A stretch of DNA of 64,000 nucleotides from Cytidiella melzeri (Eukaryota > Basidiomycota > Agaricomycetes > Polyporales > Irpicaceae): NCBI GenBank assembly GCA_022592445.1, contig JABYQR010000212.1, positions 16,690 through 80,689 of the forward strand, read 5' to 3'. Under the pieces are notes generated by a model that ran no database searches, had not been told where the DNA came from, and saw only the letters and a list, made by a program, of their open reading frames with translations. A program made the translations under genes and the position numbers. Shown in pieces: positions 23,438 to 35,032 of this stretch. Within the stretch, counting starts at the first letter, position 1. Each line of letters opens with the position of its first letter.

Positions 23438-25496
23438 ATGTTGTTGCCCGCACAACTGCCAGTTGAGATTGTGTCTACTGTGATAACTTTTCTGCCGCTA
23501 CAGTCGCTGCATGCTCTGCGGAGGCTCAACCACGAGTGGCGTTTTTGGTTCGACGCAAACCAATCGCACATATATCAACACGCGGCGTTCATACATGGCT
23601 TCATACCTACGACCGAGACATTGCTGGAGGATGCTGTGAATGCTAACAAGCAACTATTGACGAATGCCAAAATCGACAACTGGCGCAGTTTTTGTAAGTT
23701 CCATACCGGTTCACCAAACTGCGAAGTTGAGGCTCGCCTTCTCTAGGCCAGCTGCGATTTTCTCTCGAGGCTAGCTGGGCAGGGCTCGGAGATATATCGC
23801 TGACAACGCTTCTTATGGATCACTCGGACGTCCATCGTCTCAAGATCGACGAGGACATCGGGATTATCATCACTACCCATCGTGATGGCGGAATAAATGT
23901 ACGCGACCTTGGCACGGACGAGGTCCTGTGGGCTCTTCCAAGAGTTTGTATCTGCTCTCTCTCTCTCTTTCTTTTTCTCTCTTTCTCTCTCTAGAAGTTA
24001 GGGTGCCTATGTCGCTCACTCCAAGTTTGCGCAGACTTATGTGCGCAGATATGCGCATTGCGAATACGAGAAGGGGTTTCTTATATGGGACCGTGACAAC
24101 CAAAAAGAAGTTTGGCGGCTCGCGTCCCAATACGAGGCCAGTCCTGCCCCGATTGACCAGCTCCAGCAACTCGTCTCTTTCACTATTAATCGATACATGC
24201 CAACCTCGAAAGGCCACTTCAAACCATGGGCAGTCATTGAAACGCCAGCTAGCGGGTTTGCATTCAGATTCGTCTACCCGACGCTGGTGGTTGTCGGTAT
24301 GGATGATGCCTGGCTCTACGATGTCTTGTCATGTGAGCTTGTTCAGGTGATTTCCGATATCCAGGCTGTTTCTGGAGGACAAATGCTGGGAGCAATCAGA
24401 TATGTTGAGCTCAGCGCGCAATACGTGCTCATCTGTGGTTCCTATCAGCTGCGAATATTCGACCGGTTCTCTGGAGCTCTTCTGCATGCCATTTCTAGCT
24501 CCCGCGTCAATATGATGAAACAGGGGATAATACTTCATGGGCGACAGGACCTGAGGAACGAAGGCGTCGCGGCAGTAGCACCACTTGTGGGCGGCCATGC
24601 AGGTCACTCAGCTGTCGACTACTCAGAGGATTTTGCGGCAGGTACATCCCACTCATATATGTATGCTCTTCATGTGCTGACTGTCTACAAGTTCACGTGG
24701 ACACGGACGGGAAGTCGGTGGTTGCGATGCTCTCAAGTTCTCGTCTTCTGGTCATCAGAGACATAGAGGAGCTCATTCAAGGGGAAAAGGAATTCGAAGA
24801 CCTCGCTATGCAAGTTGTTTTCAGCTGTCCGGAACATGAAGCTAAACTCCGTCTGCCTTATCGTGGCGTGTATTTGGCCGTCGAGCATGGCAGAGTAGGG
24901 GTCATTACGGCATGTCACAGTTCCACGTGAGATGAAGGAAGACGTTTTTCTCACGTGCTGCACGCAGACCTTCGGGATTTTTATCCTTACCCTCGATGCT
25001 ACTCGCCACAGGCTGGTCGATCCTGACGTCTTTGTCCAATGTGACGACAGATTGTCAAACCTCCCCTTCCCGTATATCCAGCCATGTCGTCTCCTTCCAT
25101 TCTCAGACTGGGCGCCGCTCAATGCAACCAGCTGTCTGCAGATGACACAACGCAAGATGATCTTCTCCTATAGCCGCTACTACGTACCTAGAGGAACTGA
25201 AGGTAACGCTCGTGCAGTGGGTAGGGAACCTGAGCCTGAGATTGTTGTCGGATATAACGATGAAGGCGAAGAGGTGTCAATTCCTACGGATCGTATTGCC
25301 ACTCTCATAGAGCAACCCAACTCCGTGACAATGAGCAATGAAGACAGCATGCGGGAATTGTCCAGCCTTCAAGGGTTGATGAATGGCGCCGCTCGTACGT
25401 GTTATACCAGGCTCTCGAATGAGGTATTTATTCACACGTTCGTCTGCAGAGGCCATCGTATTCTTAGCAGATTTTTCATTGCCTGTCAAACTGTAG
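23438..25496 (+). CDS. F-box protein with beta-rich C-terminal region
   Basis: Six exons (23438-23693, 23747-23943, 24002-24641, 24692-24894, 24938-25394, 25450-25496) give 599 aa. Residues about 6-37 are a classic F-box (LPVEIVSTVITFLPLQSLHA, then RRLNHEWRFWF), which docks on Skp1 in SCF ubiquitin ligases. The rest consists of repeating hydrophobic strands such as HRLKIDEDIGIIITTH, WLYDVLSCELVQVISD and YVLICGSYQLRIFDR, like a divergent WD40-type propeller; this would be the substrate-binding part. The intron at 23944-24001 has a very long CT-rich tract, and the one at 24895-24937 is only 43 nt. The last exon is tentative because an alternative acceptor would extend the frame to 25564. Confidence 0.68.
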
Positions 25497-27831
25497 GATA
25501 TGACACGGAGAAGACGTCAAGTAGTAACCGATTGAAGAATGTCACTACAAGTAAGGTACAGTAGCTCCAGTGTAGATTAACAAATGCGAGTCCATTTGCA
25601 CCTGCTCGTTTAGATCCAGCGGCGCCGAGGCGAGAACACACTTCCTCCGCACTGCTATCGCTATTGGTTTGTCAGCAATGCTGCACTTAATGTTCACAAT
25701 CACAATGGATTCAGGTCGTAGGTACGTACGAATCGTTCAGCTGCAAAACAGTTGCCCGAATATCATATCCTTATTTCGACGTATAGCAGCCGCGTTGATT
25801 GTCACGGTGAGCTTCCTGCGGATTGGAAGACTGCTGAATTTCTCCCGACATGCATAGTGTCGGTTAGGAGGTGACAGGCTAAGTCGCAAATTCATTCCAA
25901 TGTCGAGTGGCTGTTTGATCAGGTTAGGGTTAGGACTTGTATGAGGCTAGTCTCCCAGACTCGTAGACGGCCTTTCAACGTTCAACGTTCAACTTTTCAA
26001 CCTGCGTGCCTCAGGATCTCTTTTGTATGATGCACCCTGTGTCAGTTAATGTCAACTTTCCGAGTGGGTACGAAGGCCTGTCTCCTTCTATACCGCCAAC
26101 GGCTCTACCGCAACTCGAATAGTGATGAGTACCACTCCCTTACCGTTACCGCTCAAGACGGTGAATCGCGACGGCTCTCGGAGAACAGGCCTGGGCACTA
26201 CTGTCCGAGTCAGCTGTACTAGGTGCAGACGTGGCCGCGCATAGTGACGAGACATGGCAGGGGGATGGTGAGTAGCTTGTCATGTAGACTGAGTATCGTG
26301 GCTGACAGCTCCTTTTAGTATTAGAACAGGGCTTCACTTTGCCATTCCGGTTGCTCCCCTTCACCACTACAGTTTCACAAGTCTACCGAGACCTCTACAC
26401 AACAAGGGTAAGACCGCTTACGGTGCCTTTGCGTGACCGACCTTCCTGCTGCTGGAAGCAACACTGATACGTCGCTTTCTGCGCTGAAGCTCATAATTCT
26501 CATCACACATCTGAGAAGGTGCCTCCGGCTCTAGTATAGCACCTCTCGCGAGAGCCCAACTGGCCGACCCTGAGCGAGCTTCTGCGGTGGCATATACATA
26601 CTATTGTCATACCCTGGCAGGTTCGCCCTATCATAGAGGCGAGAGGCTGAGCTTTTGTCAGAAATGGCCGCCTCGAAGGACCAAGGTGCGTCTTTGTGGA
26701 TATGTAAAGTGTCTGTTACCTATTAGCTGGTCCTCTCGCATCCACATCCCTTTCACGACGCAATCGTACGCATCCAAGAGCATGCTTCAGATAACCGGGA
26801 GATGTATATGCATTGGGATCTTTTGATCCATCGCCGGACCGTGGAGGCCCTCAACTCGAAGTCCACGGAGTTGCTTTCCCGAGAAGGTTTCAGTAAGCCT
26901 TCCAAGTGAGTACTTCAACACACTCAAACATGTTTGTATGTGTGGGGGTTGACTAGTCACTGTGGGTTAGTAGGTAGCACGTGTGTGTATAAAGCAGGGC
27001 ATGTACGAGCAGATCAAGTGGCGTCGGGACGAGCTGGAAGAAGCACAAAGCTCCGAGGCACCCTGTGCCAAGCAGTCATGGGAGAACTCGTCCCGTGCAA
27101 GATGCAGGTTGTACGCGAGCCCTATAGACCAGTACACAGCCAGTCCCATCTGTTCATCGCAGTGGCCAGCTTGAGGCAAACTCGCGGGAACGAGTCCAAC
27201 TTGAAGCGTTCTCGTCTGGACACCCCTCTCACATTCTAGGCCGACGCGCTCCTTCACTCATCTCCCTATCTTCCGCTTCTAGTTCTGATACCAACCCTAT
27301 CGTGTCGCAACCTTCCACGCGCAGCATCCTCGCGCGTGGCCCTCGAATCGGCTCTCCTCCAGCAATTGCGCAAGATCAGGCAGCACGAATACTTCGGAGA
27401 GGGACACGGCCCCGCTGCCACCTTCTGAGAGAAGTCGCGAGGCGTGGCGAGCTGTTCGGGAGGACGTGCAATAGAAGAAGACGGGCGGCGCTCCATGTCC
27501 TACGATGCAACGGCCTTCCTTGAAAAGGCCATGAACACAGGCAGTACGTAAGGATGGACCCCTTTGTTAGTACTTCAAGCACCTGAAGGGATGTCCTTTT
27601 ATGGCCAACCTTTAGCTACAATCCCTTCGCGTTGGTCGTGGTCGACTTATAGCACTGATACACGTTGTGTTCTTCCGGATCTACACGACGTTATTGATGA
27701 ATTCATCATACTCTTCTCACTTGCGATCACATATATTACTGCTTAACTTAAACAAAACAGGCCAAACCAAGACATTGTACACTACAAGACAGGCCATTAC
27801 ATCATAACCCCCTCCTCGTAGAGTAACCAGA
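25497..27831. other. Long intergenic stretch without recognised genes
   Basis: About 2.3 kb. It has a small tandem repeat of 'caacgtt' at about 25977-25995 and several short frames, none with a domain. A frame near 27335-27430 reads like a charged helix but soon meets stops, so it may be decayed coding sequence. Confidence 0.4.
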
Positions 27832-28544
27832 TTAATCGTAGAGCTCCCTGCGGCTTGGGAGGCTGTCAAACTCCTCCCGAGCGAGCAACGCGTCGAGCAA
27901 GTCCCTAGCGAAGTGCTTCACGACATCCTCGCGGGCTGCCGCCCGGCCTCGAAGGCCTGGCCGTCTCGCACGTTTCTTCAAGCCTCGCCAGAATTTCGTT
28001 GTGGTGGCAAGGTTGAGGTGATTAGCGACATTTGCAGGGACACCGCCACGTGCTTGGTGTTGGACCCTTTGCGCGTGGAACTGGTTATTCTGCTGAACCA
28101 GTTGGTCGCACAGACTGCACAAAAAGAGGGAAGATCGTTGGAGAAACCGTTAAATTATTATGCGACATGGAGCGCGAGGACTTACTGTGGGTTTTGCTCA
28201 CAGCCTGTCAAGTCATCCTTTCTGAGGATAGTGGGAATAAAGACGACGGGTTCGCCACCTGAATCGCGTTGCACGATGGCTCTTGTGTACGGGGAGTCTG
28301 GCCCTCCGAGCCCGGGTGGCACTATGGGTCCAGGTGCATGGGGGAAATCTGGCCCTTCGCTGCCGGGGAGCACTTCGGGTCCAGGTGCATGGGGGAAGCC
28401 CGATCTCTTGTGTACACGGGTCGGATAGCGTGACTTCTGCGGAGCGGGATTGTAGTTGCCGTACGAGGTGGCGGACACGGCAACGCAGTGGAAAGCGCCG
28501 GAGGCGATGGTGGCGAACAAAATGAGAGGGGTTGAAAAACGCAT
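27832..28544 (-). CDS. Secreted protein, lineage-specific family, member 1
   Basis: Two exons (28544-28186, 28114-27832) joined by a gtaagt...gtgcag phase-2 intron give 213 aa. The signal peptide is MRFSTPLILFATIASGAFHC with cleavage near VSATSY; a HKRSGF site may be cut by Kex2. The middle has imperfect Gly/Pro repeats based on FPHAPGP. The second exon opens LCDQLVQQNNQFHAQ and is polar and basic, with RGLKKRARRPGLRGR. The signal peptide, the intron phase and the first bases of exon 2 match the gene at 50482-51547, so the two are paralogous. I do not know the family. A TATA-like box lies about 195 nt upstream of the start codon. Confidence 0.65.
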
Positions 28545-29442
28545 GACGGGCGAAGATATAGAATGTCGAAGAAGGATTGAAAATGGTAGTAAGTTACAGC
28601 TGTGAGAAGGACGTGAGCACGGTGAGTCAAGGCGAGCCAAGAACGACAAAGTCCTTACCGGCCTGCGCCCGGAAATTCTGAAAGACCTGGAGCTACGGGG
28701 GAATGAGTGCTGAGGTATGAAGTTGGTGGCAAGGGACTTTATATACCCTGTGATTCCTGTGCCGTGATGCGACAAACAGTACGCCAAGCCGCTCCGGGTG
28801 AACCACTGAGAGTGAATTTTCTCGAAGCCGTTGTTACCCGAACGCACTGGTTTGTTTGAACCGCATCATAATCTGCATGCGCCACGATGACCATGTCTCG
28901 TGTATGATTTTATTTCTCATTAGCCTTTGTAAGATAATGACAAGTGACTTGTGATGTATCATACCGTAATCTTCCACATTTTGGAACTTGGCCTTTCAGC
29001 TGCTCGACGGATGTATAAGTGGCTGGTAAAGTTACGATCGGCAATTGCGGTACCGGGCACAGCCACCAGCTACGATATCATGTTTCGTGTCGTCCATGCG
29101 TGGCTTAAAATTGTGGTAATTAATCCACAAACCATCATCCCATGATGCATCATGGATCATGGATAACGCTGCGTGTGCACCCATGTCTCGCCTGCAGTCA
29201 GAACTCCTGACCGAGAGCATCTCAGTCAATAGCATTTGAAGGTGCAGGTAATTGTTAGAGGAGCCTCGACAGGTATTTTCCTATGCAACATGTACAACAT
29301 AACAACTTTCACTCCCATCTTCGCGAGGATTCCTGCACCGGAGACAACGACGAATTGTCCTTGGCTTCATTTATATCAGGCATGCCGGGGATGGGTACGA
29401 GCCGGAAGCCCAACCCTAAAGAATAAGAATAATCATTATCCG
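28545..29442. other. Promoter of secreted gene and intergenic sequence
   Basis: About 900 bp: the upstream region of the minus-strand secreted gene on the left, and the 3' flank of the coiled-coil gene on the right. No gene is recognised. Confidence 0.45.
28737..28746 (-). promoter_or_regulatory. TATA box of secreted protein gene
   Basis: On the minus strand this reads GTATATAAAG, about 195 nt upstream of the ATG at 28544. Confidence 0.5.
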
Positions 29443-30480
29443 TTAAACAGTGATGCAACAGGGAGTGTTAACGTGGGCCTTAAACCGATTCAGGTTCTTC
29501 TCTCGCGCTTCACTGGCCACCAACTCATGGTCTTTCAGCAACACTATCAACATCTCGTCTACACGTGTGCCTGTTCGTCAAACCACCAAATGAAGTCGAC
29601 GAAAGCGTGAAACAAACGCACCGCTGTATGCGAAGAGTGAGTGGAGGTTGTGTGGGTACACATCGCTCCGCGTTCCATCGGGTTTCAGCACAACGCCTAG
29701 TTGATCCGTCGAGTTATCGGTCCGAAGGTTCGAGTTCGCTCTCCTGGCTTCGCTTCATAACCATTGTTTCAACCAAAATTAGCCACATGGATACTAGGCC
29801 TGGAACGTACGAGTTCATGAGAGCATGCTTCACCTCGATCAACTGGCCTTTGCTCTCGCGAGCTTGTTCCTCCAGTGTCACCGGTAGATGCTCTCTGATC
29901 TGCACGAGTACTTCTTCCTTGACCTGTGCAATGAGCTCGCGTCTAATCTCGGCTTGGATGTGCGACCTGCAAGTCAGCTACGTCACTTGAATATCCGTCT
30001 TGGCGCACAACCGTCAAGCTCACTGCAATTGCCTCGTCGCCTGGTCTTTCAACTGTTGTCGAATGAGTTCCATGACTTCATGCATACGCGCTTGCTGCTT
30101 CCTATCCTGTCTACGGATTTGCCTCCTCAACCCGTCAATATGCGACGAGGCATTTTCCTACCGACATGATTAGCAACCTCCACATGAATCCACATGCTCT
30201 TCGTGTAGATAGGTCATGTGCGTACCATGCTCGGCCCAACGTTTGCAATCCTCGCCTGTGGTCCGGCAGGATCCGAAATTGGTGACCTCTACATAGCATA
30301 TGAGGCGAGCATTGGTCAGCTGCGATATCATTCAGTGAACGCTAAGAAAGCACACATCGTCTCCAGCGTCGCTTTCGTGACATCAATCATCTCTCGGAGC
30401 TGAGCAGTATCTGTTGTCGGTGCTGCCGTGATGATGCTTCCCCCTGTTTGTGGCGTCCAAATCCCTGCAGCGGTCGTCAT
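29443..30480 (-). CDS. Conserved coiled-coil protein of basidiomycetes, function unknown
   Basis: Six exons (30480-30356, 30286-30226, 30157-30024, 29966-29811, 29752-29622, 29570-29443) give 244 aa with all phases consistent. The start MTTAAGIWTPQTGGSI is followed by a long charged alpha-helical region (residues about 65-165, for example GLRRQIRRQDRKQQAR and EIRRELIAQVKEEVL) that should form a coiled coil. Then come SEARRANSNLR and LKPDGTRSDVYPHNLHSLFA, a block I remember from other uncharacterised mushroom proteins. There is no signal peptide or membrane segment, so it is probably cytosolic or nuclear. A cytoskeletal or scaffolding role is only a guess from the coiled coil. Confidence 0.7.
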
Positions 30481-30857
30481 GTCAGTCTGGTTAGTACGGA
30501 ACGCAAACGATATCAAGACAGTGCGAGGAGTGGAGAACAAGCCCAATACCACATGTATCATTCATCTTGCAGCTAAAGTAGACTCAAGCAACGTGGAGCA
30601 ACCCTGACCTCCAGTTGGCTCCTCACTAATACCTCATGTTGGCCTCGAGCCGATAGAATCTTCGCTGATCTCTGCAACAATGTTCCTGTAAACATGCTGA
30701 CATCAGTCGACTGTACATCCCAGCGAATCGAGTCCCAATTACAGATACGTGTGTATACTGACGACACTCTTCCTATACGCCAATCATCTTAGAATCTCAC
30801 CGTTTGAGTTGTACCACAAACGTCAAATACATTGTAGTCTTGGGCATTATATCGTCT

Positions 30858-32081
30858 CTACTTGTGTTCCGGCACGATGTCCTCTCCTCTACCTTTCTTC
30901 AGGTAGTCGACCAAGTTCGAGAGTGCCCTTATCTCCATCTTCTTCTGCGAGTCGCAGGTCTCAGTGCCCATATGAGGCAACAAAGTGGCATTTGTGAAGT
31001 CGAATAAACGAGGGTTGACGGTAGGTTCGTCAGGGTACACGTCAAGGCCAACGGCACCGAGCTAATGACCAAGAAACAGTGAACATACGAAGCAGTGATA
31101 GTAAATATGAGACGTACGTGTCCGTCTTCTAACGCCCTGATCATTGCTTCCTCGTCGATAACCTTCCCCCGCGCCGTATTCACAATGATCGCACCCTTCT
31201 TCAACTTTCTGATCATCTCTTCTCCCACCAACCCCTCTGTCTCCTTCCTAAGTGGCACATGCACACTTAAAACATCCGCAGCGGCAAGCATCTCGTCCAG
31301 TCGGTCAGCGCCAAAATATTCGCACCAGTCCGGTGCTGTCGATGACTTCTTGCGGTTGTGATAGATAACGCGCATCGGAAACGCATGTACAAGTTCTGCA
31401 TAGCGCAGCCCGATGCCTCCCAAGCCAAGGATGGCTACTGTCTTTCCAGTGGCGTCGTGAGCATTGCCCGATTTGTGGTTCGACTTCCACAGGCCCGCGC
31501 GCACGTCTCGCTCCATTCTTGCGAACTGACGCAAGGTGGAGATGGTGAGGTACAGCGCAGTAGTGGCAGTTGCGTCGTCGACTGCTCCCGGTGTGTTTGA
31601 GACGATGATACCTGCCATTTTACCCGTCAAGCCTGTGAGTCGAATACAAACATCGTTGACACACACCTTTGGCTTTGCATGCCGCAACATCAATTTGATC
31701 GTACCCAGCTCCGTTATGCGCTATCCACCTGACGCTGGGTGCGAGAGCGTTCACAATCTCCTGGTCGAAGATGCCTATCCGATCTGCAGAGACGTTGTGT
31801 CTGTAAACGCCAACGATCCCTTCGTATTTCCCTCCTTGCTTGAGATTTGCTAGGAAATCTGTGCGGTCGGGCGAGTCCATCACCTGCGGTCTCTCCGGTG
31901 AGCATATTTTCGGGTGATATAGATGAGTAGACTCACGATGACATCCGCGACACCTGAAAACATCTCCTCGCATTCCTTGTGAGCCCACACGAGGTCTCCT
32001 GCAAAACAACTGGGTCAGAATACTGTTTAGCAGGCTCTGGAGGAGTAGAGCACCCTTACCGCATATCAGTATCTTTGGCAT
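30858..32081 (-). CDS. D-2-hydroxyacid dehydrogenase (glyoxylate/hydroxypyruvate reductase-like)
   Basis: Five exons (32081-32060, 31998-31937, 31883-31667, 31611-31118, 31061-30858) give 332 aa, the normal length. The NAD(P)-binding loop is ILGLGGIGLRYAE in a Rossmann fold. Catalytic residues of the family are visible: Arg in NTARGKV, Glu in VYPDEPTVN and His in LLPHMGTET. The substrate-side segments SNTPGAVDDATA and HNGAGYDQID are also typical. The enzyme should reduce 2-oxo acids such as glyoxylate or hydroxypyruvate to D-2-hydroxyacids with NAD(P)H. No C-terminal peroxisomal signal is seen (it ends PEHK). It lies head-to-tail with the coiled-coil gene. Confidence 0.9.
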
Positions 32082-35032
32082 CTTGCTGTACAGTTCTGGA
32101 GTCCTGAAGCTGCGAGGTCCTGAGTTCTTATACGCTCAGTACAACCACAAACCTCCATCTCATATGACCTTGGTGCCGCGGTCCGAGTGACCGTCCGCGT
32201 TGATTTGGATGAGAAACGGTCGATGGCCTCATTATTCTTGGTTTATTCGAGTCGTCGACAGAGGGAAGAGTGCGTCGGGATTACAGCGAATAATCAGCTC
32301 ATACGTACATAGGCCAAGGTTGCAGCCTCTGACAGTGGTATTTTGGTGTTATTTGTTCAAGTTTCGGATGACCAGCCGCCAGTAGCCGCCGAGCCAGCGC
32401 TTACTTAAATACGGAGCTCGAAGCCCATTATGGCAATGCTGCAAGATGGACACTCGCCTGCAAGGTGAACGCGAAGGTTCGCAGTTACAGCAAGTGCTGC
32501 AGCAGTACGCCGGTGTTGTGTATTAGTATGTAAAGTCTCAAATGTGGCTTTGATGTCGCTGCACTACTTAGGGAGCTGAGGTGGCCACGCAGGACAAACC
32601 GTCAAATCGACGGAGCCTTCTAGTAAGAGGCAACTCGAACTGTATAGAAGTGTACAGAGAAAAGACTACGTATCAATACTTGTATCACCTCGCAATTATC
32701 CCTTTATCTGATGGGCTAGTCCCTGCGCGAGATATCTACTTGTCATACTTGTCGCACCGGTCCCGTTTCATGAGTAGTACCACCCAGATGATGTCTCGAA
32801 GAACTCATGCTGACTATAAGATTTTGGGGCTTTTGTAACGTCAGATTGCCAAGCAAAACCACACACAAAGAGATCAAAAAGACAAGCAATGGTAGGCCGA
32901 ACTCAACATGAAGATCTTTACCTCAAATGGACGAGTGATGGACTCAACCCAGGTGGTGGGCAGCGCGGGCATTCGTCACACAAAGACTACTGGAATAACA
33001 TGAGCAATGACGGACATTATGACAGCAACATTGCCAATAGTGCGTGCAGTTGACCAAAGACTAGCACTAATAAGCTTGATGGACCCATTTACACTGGATG
33101 GCAAGAGGTTAGATCATTAACAGCACTGCCTGAGAGCAACAGCGTATTGAAGTAGCGCAGAAGCATTCGACAACGACAGCACATTACAGCAGTGACCGGG
33201 CAAATTTTCTCCATCACCTGTGTGACGCTGCCGACCGACCAGAGGAACGTAGGGCTCCGGGGCAGTCCTGGCGACCGCGAGTGGAGCTCGCGTAGGTATG
33301 CCTTGGAGGGGAAACAACGATTCCGCCGTAATTGAGGCTAGCCAGCGTCAAATCCATACCAGAGAATATTCAGACCCTTGTGATGTCCCCTCCTCAATGA
33401 GCACGGACTTCTTTCCCGTAGAACTTGTAGAAACAGAGTGAAGGGACACGGGGGATGGGATAGATTGAGCAGCTGTAACGTTACATCAGTGAGTGAACTG
33501 TCGCAGCGTCAGCGTCAGAATCAATTAGCACACTCGAAATCATGCATCTCAGCAGTTCATTGAAATTTGAAGATTGGGCTGAAAAGGCAAAGAAAATGAG
33601 CGGAAAGGATGTATGAGTACTCTTACTAGAGGCGGTGCCTACAGCTTTGCCTTCGAGTACATTAGTGAGCCGCCGGGCAGGGACATCCTAGGGTTCAAGG
33701 TCAACACAGCGTTGATTTTGAGGGGCCAGCAGTATTGCCTACAAGGGCTTCCGCGCAATTCGTGGGACCGTCGAACGTGTGAGCATTTTGGGTGTCGGTG
33801 TATCCCATGCTACACTCCTATTCCAAGAGTATCATTACTGCACCTTTGACAACATAGACAAGACCCGCCCTGAGTCAGCAATGAAAGTACCGGCGAGTGT
33901 CAGCCTGTTTCTCGATAAGCCATTGTTCGGTCAGCTTGAGTGACCGTCCGTCCAAGTTAAGGCTGCAACAAAACTTTGAGTAGACTCAAGATCACAGCAA
34001 CTGGGCTTACCTCACTCAAGACTCGCTGCCCTGGAAGACTGGATATCGCCTCTAGTGCCGCTTGAAGCTTGCATTATGATAGAGTCAAAGACTAAGAGCC
34101 CTAAAAGATGGACAATCACCACGGGGACTCCAGACGCCTTCCAGGTCAATCTGCCACATATATTGCAACTTGTCGATTTCCGTACATCAGGGACGAATTC
34201 TAAGTCCCGAAGTCGAAGAAGGGTCAGGCGAGGAGCTCCACTTGGCCACAAGATGCGTCCGAGGCACTCGGCCGTCTGTCACGAGCAGGCGCAGACGACT
34301 CTATTCAGTGCTGTAATGCTGCCACATAATCGAGGCTAAACAAGGCAGTGGATGTCAACTGTGTTTTGTGAAATGTACAGACACATGTTACGAAACTCAC
34401 CGCTTTGTACTTTGGTGGGATTTCACCTACGCTCTGGATGCGGTCAGACGGAGCCCGTGAAGGGAACATCACCGCATGCATGCCGCACAGCCCTCAAATC
34501 CAACTTCAGGTTCGGGAGCAACTTTACGAGGCCAGTCCAAGTCCCCCAAACACTGTACTTATTCAGATGCGTAGCAATGAAAACGTGCTACAGCGTTGTT
34601 AATATATAAACGAGAGCGTGGCAGAGGAATTTGACAGTTACGCATAGACAAAAAATGAAAGTCTGATTAGACATGTGTGGTGAATACGAAAATGCGACGA
34701 TCGTCTCCTCGTTGGAGGACAAACTCCCCGCTGTACCAGCGTTTCGAGCTCCGACTGCGCGGGTGCGTATGTAAGCAAGGGGCTTGTAAGCCCGTTTAGG
34801 CAATGTTGTAAGATTAACTTGGAACGAGCGACGAAAGCACCATGTTAACATCATAAATAAATACATAGTCAGGTACTACATAGATAGTGGGGATCGGTCA
34901 GGACTGCATAACACAAGTCATACATACATATCACAAAATACTACACACGACGACGCTTTTCGAATAACACAAAGTGAACAATAACGACACCGGAGTTGCG
35001 CATAAGTAGCCATTGGAGACAGAACCCGGATT
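32082..35032. other. Long intergenic region with a diverged repeat copy
   Basis: About 3 kb without recognised genes. Open frames are short and lack motifs. The part at roughly 34110-34540 resembles 37170-37700 on the same strand (annotated separately). A 13-nt word GAGTGACCGTCCG occurs near 32185 and again near 33938. Confidence 0.4.
34110..34540 (+). repeat. Diverged direct repeat, copy 1
   Basis: It shares ordered blocks with 37170-37700: 'ttccgtacatca(a/g)ggacga', 'gac(g/t)cctccag'-type, 'aaactcac(c/t)gc', 'cacctgcgctctg'-like and 'gttcgggagca'. The order and orientation are kept and identity is perhaps two thirds by eye. It could be an old transposable-element remnant. Confidence 0.45.

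Noticed and set aside
25977..25999. Regulatory repeat 'caacgtt'
   Set aside because: Only two to three 7-nt units; too short to support a function.
27302..27530. Gene near 27.3 kb
   Set aside because: A short helical-looking frame is interrupted by stops in all frames and no introns rescue it; at most a relic.
28182..28847. 221-codon unspliced frame as the full secreted protein
   Set aside because: The part before Met 28544 has no coding character, and a strong gtaagt donor near 28185 with a matching acceptor shows that the 3' end is spliced.
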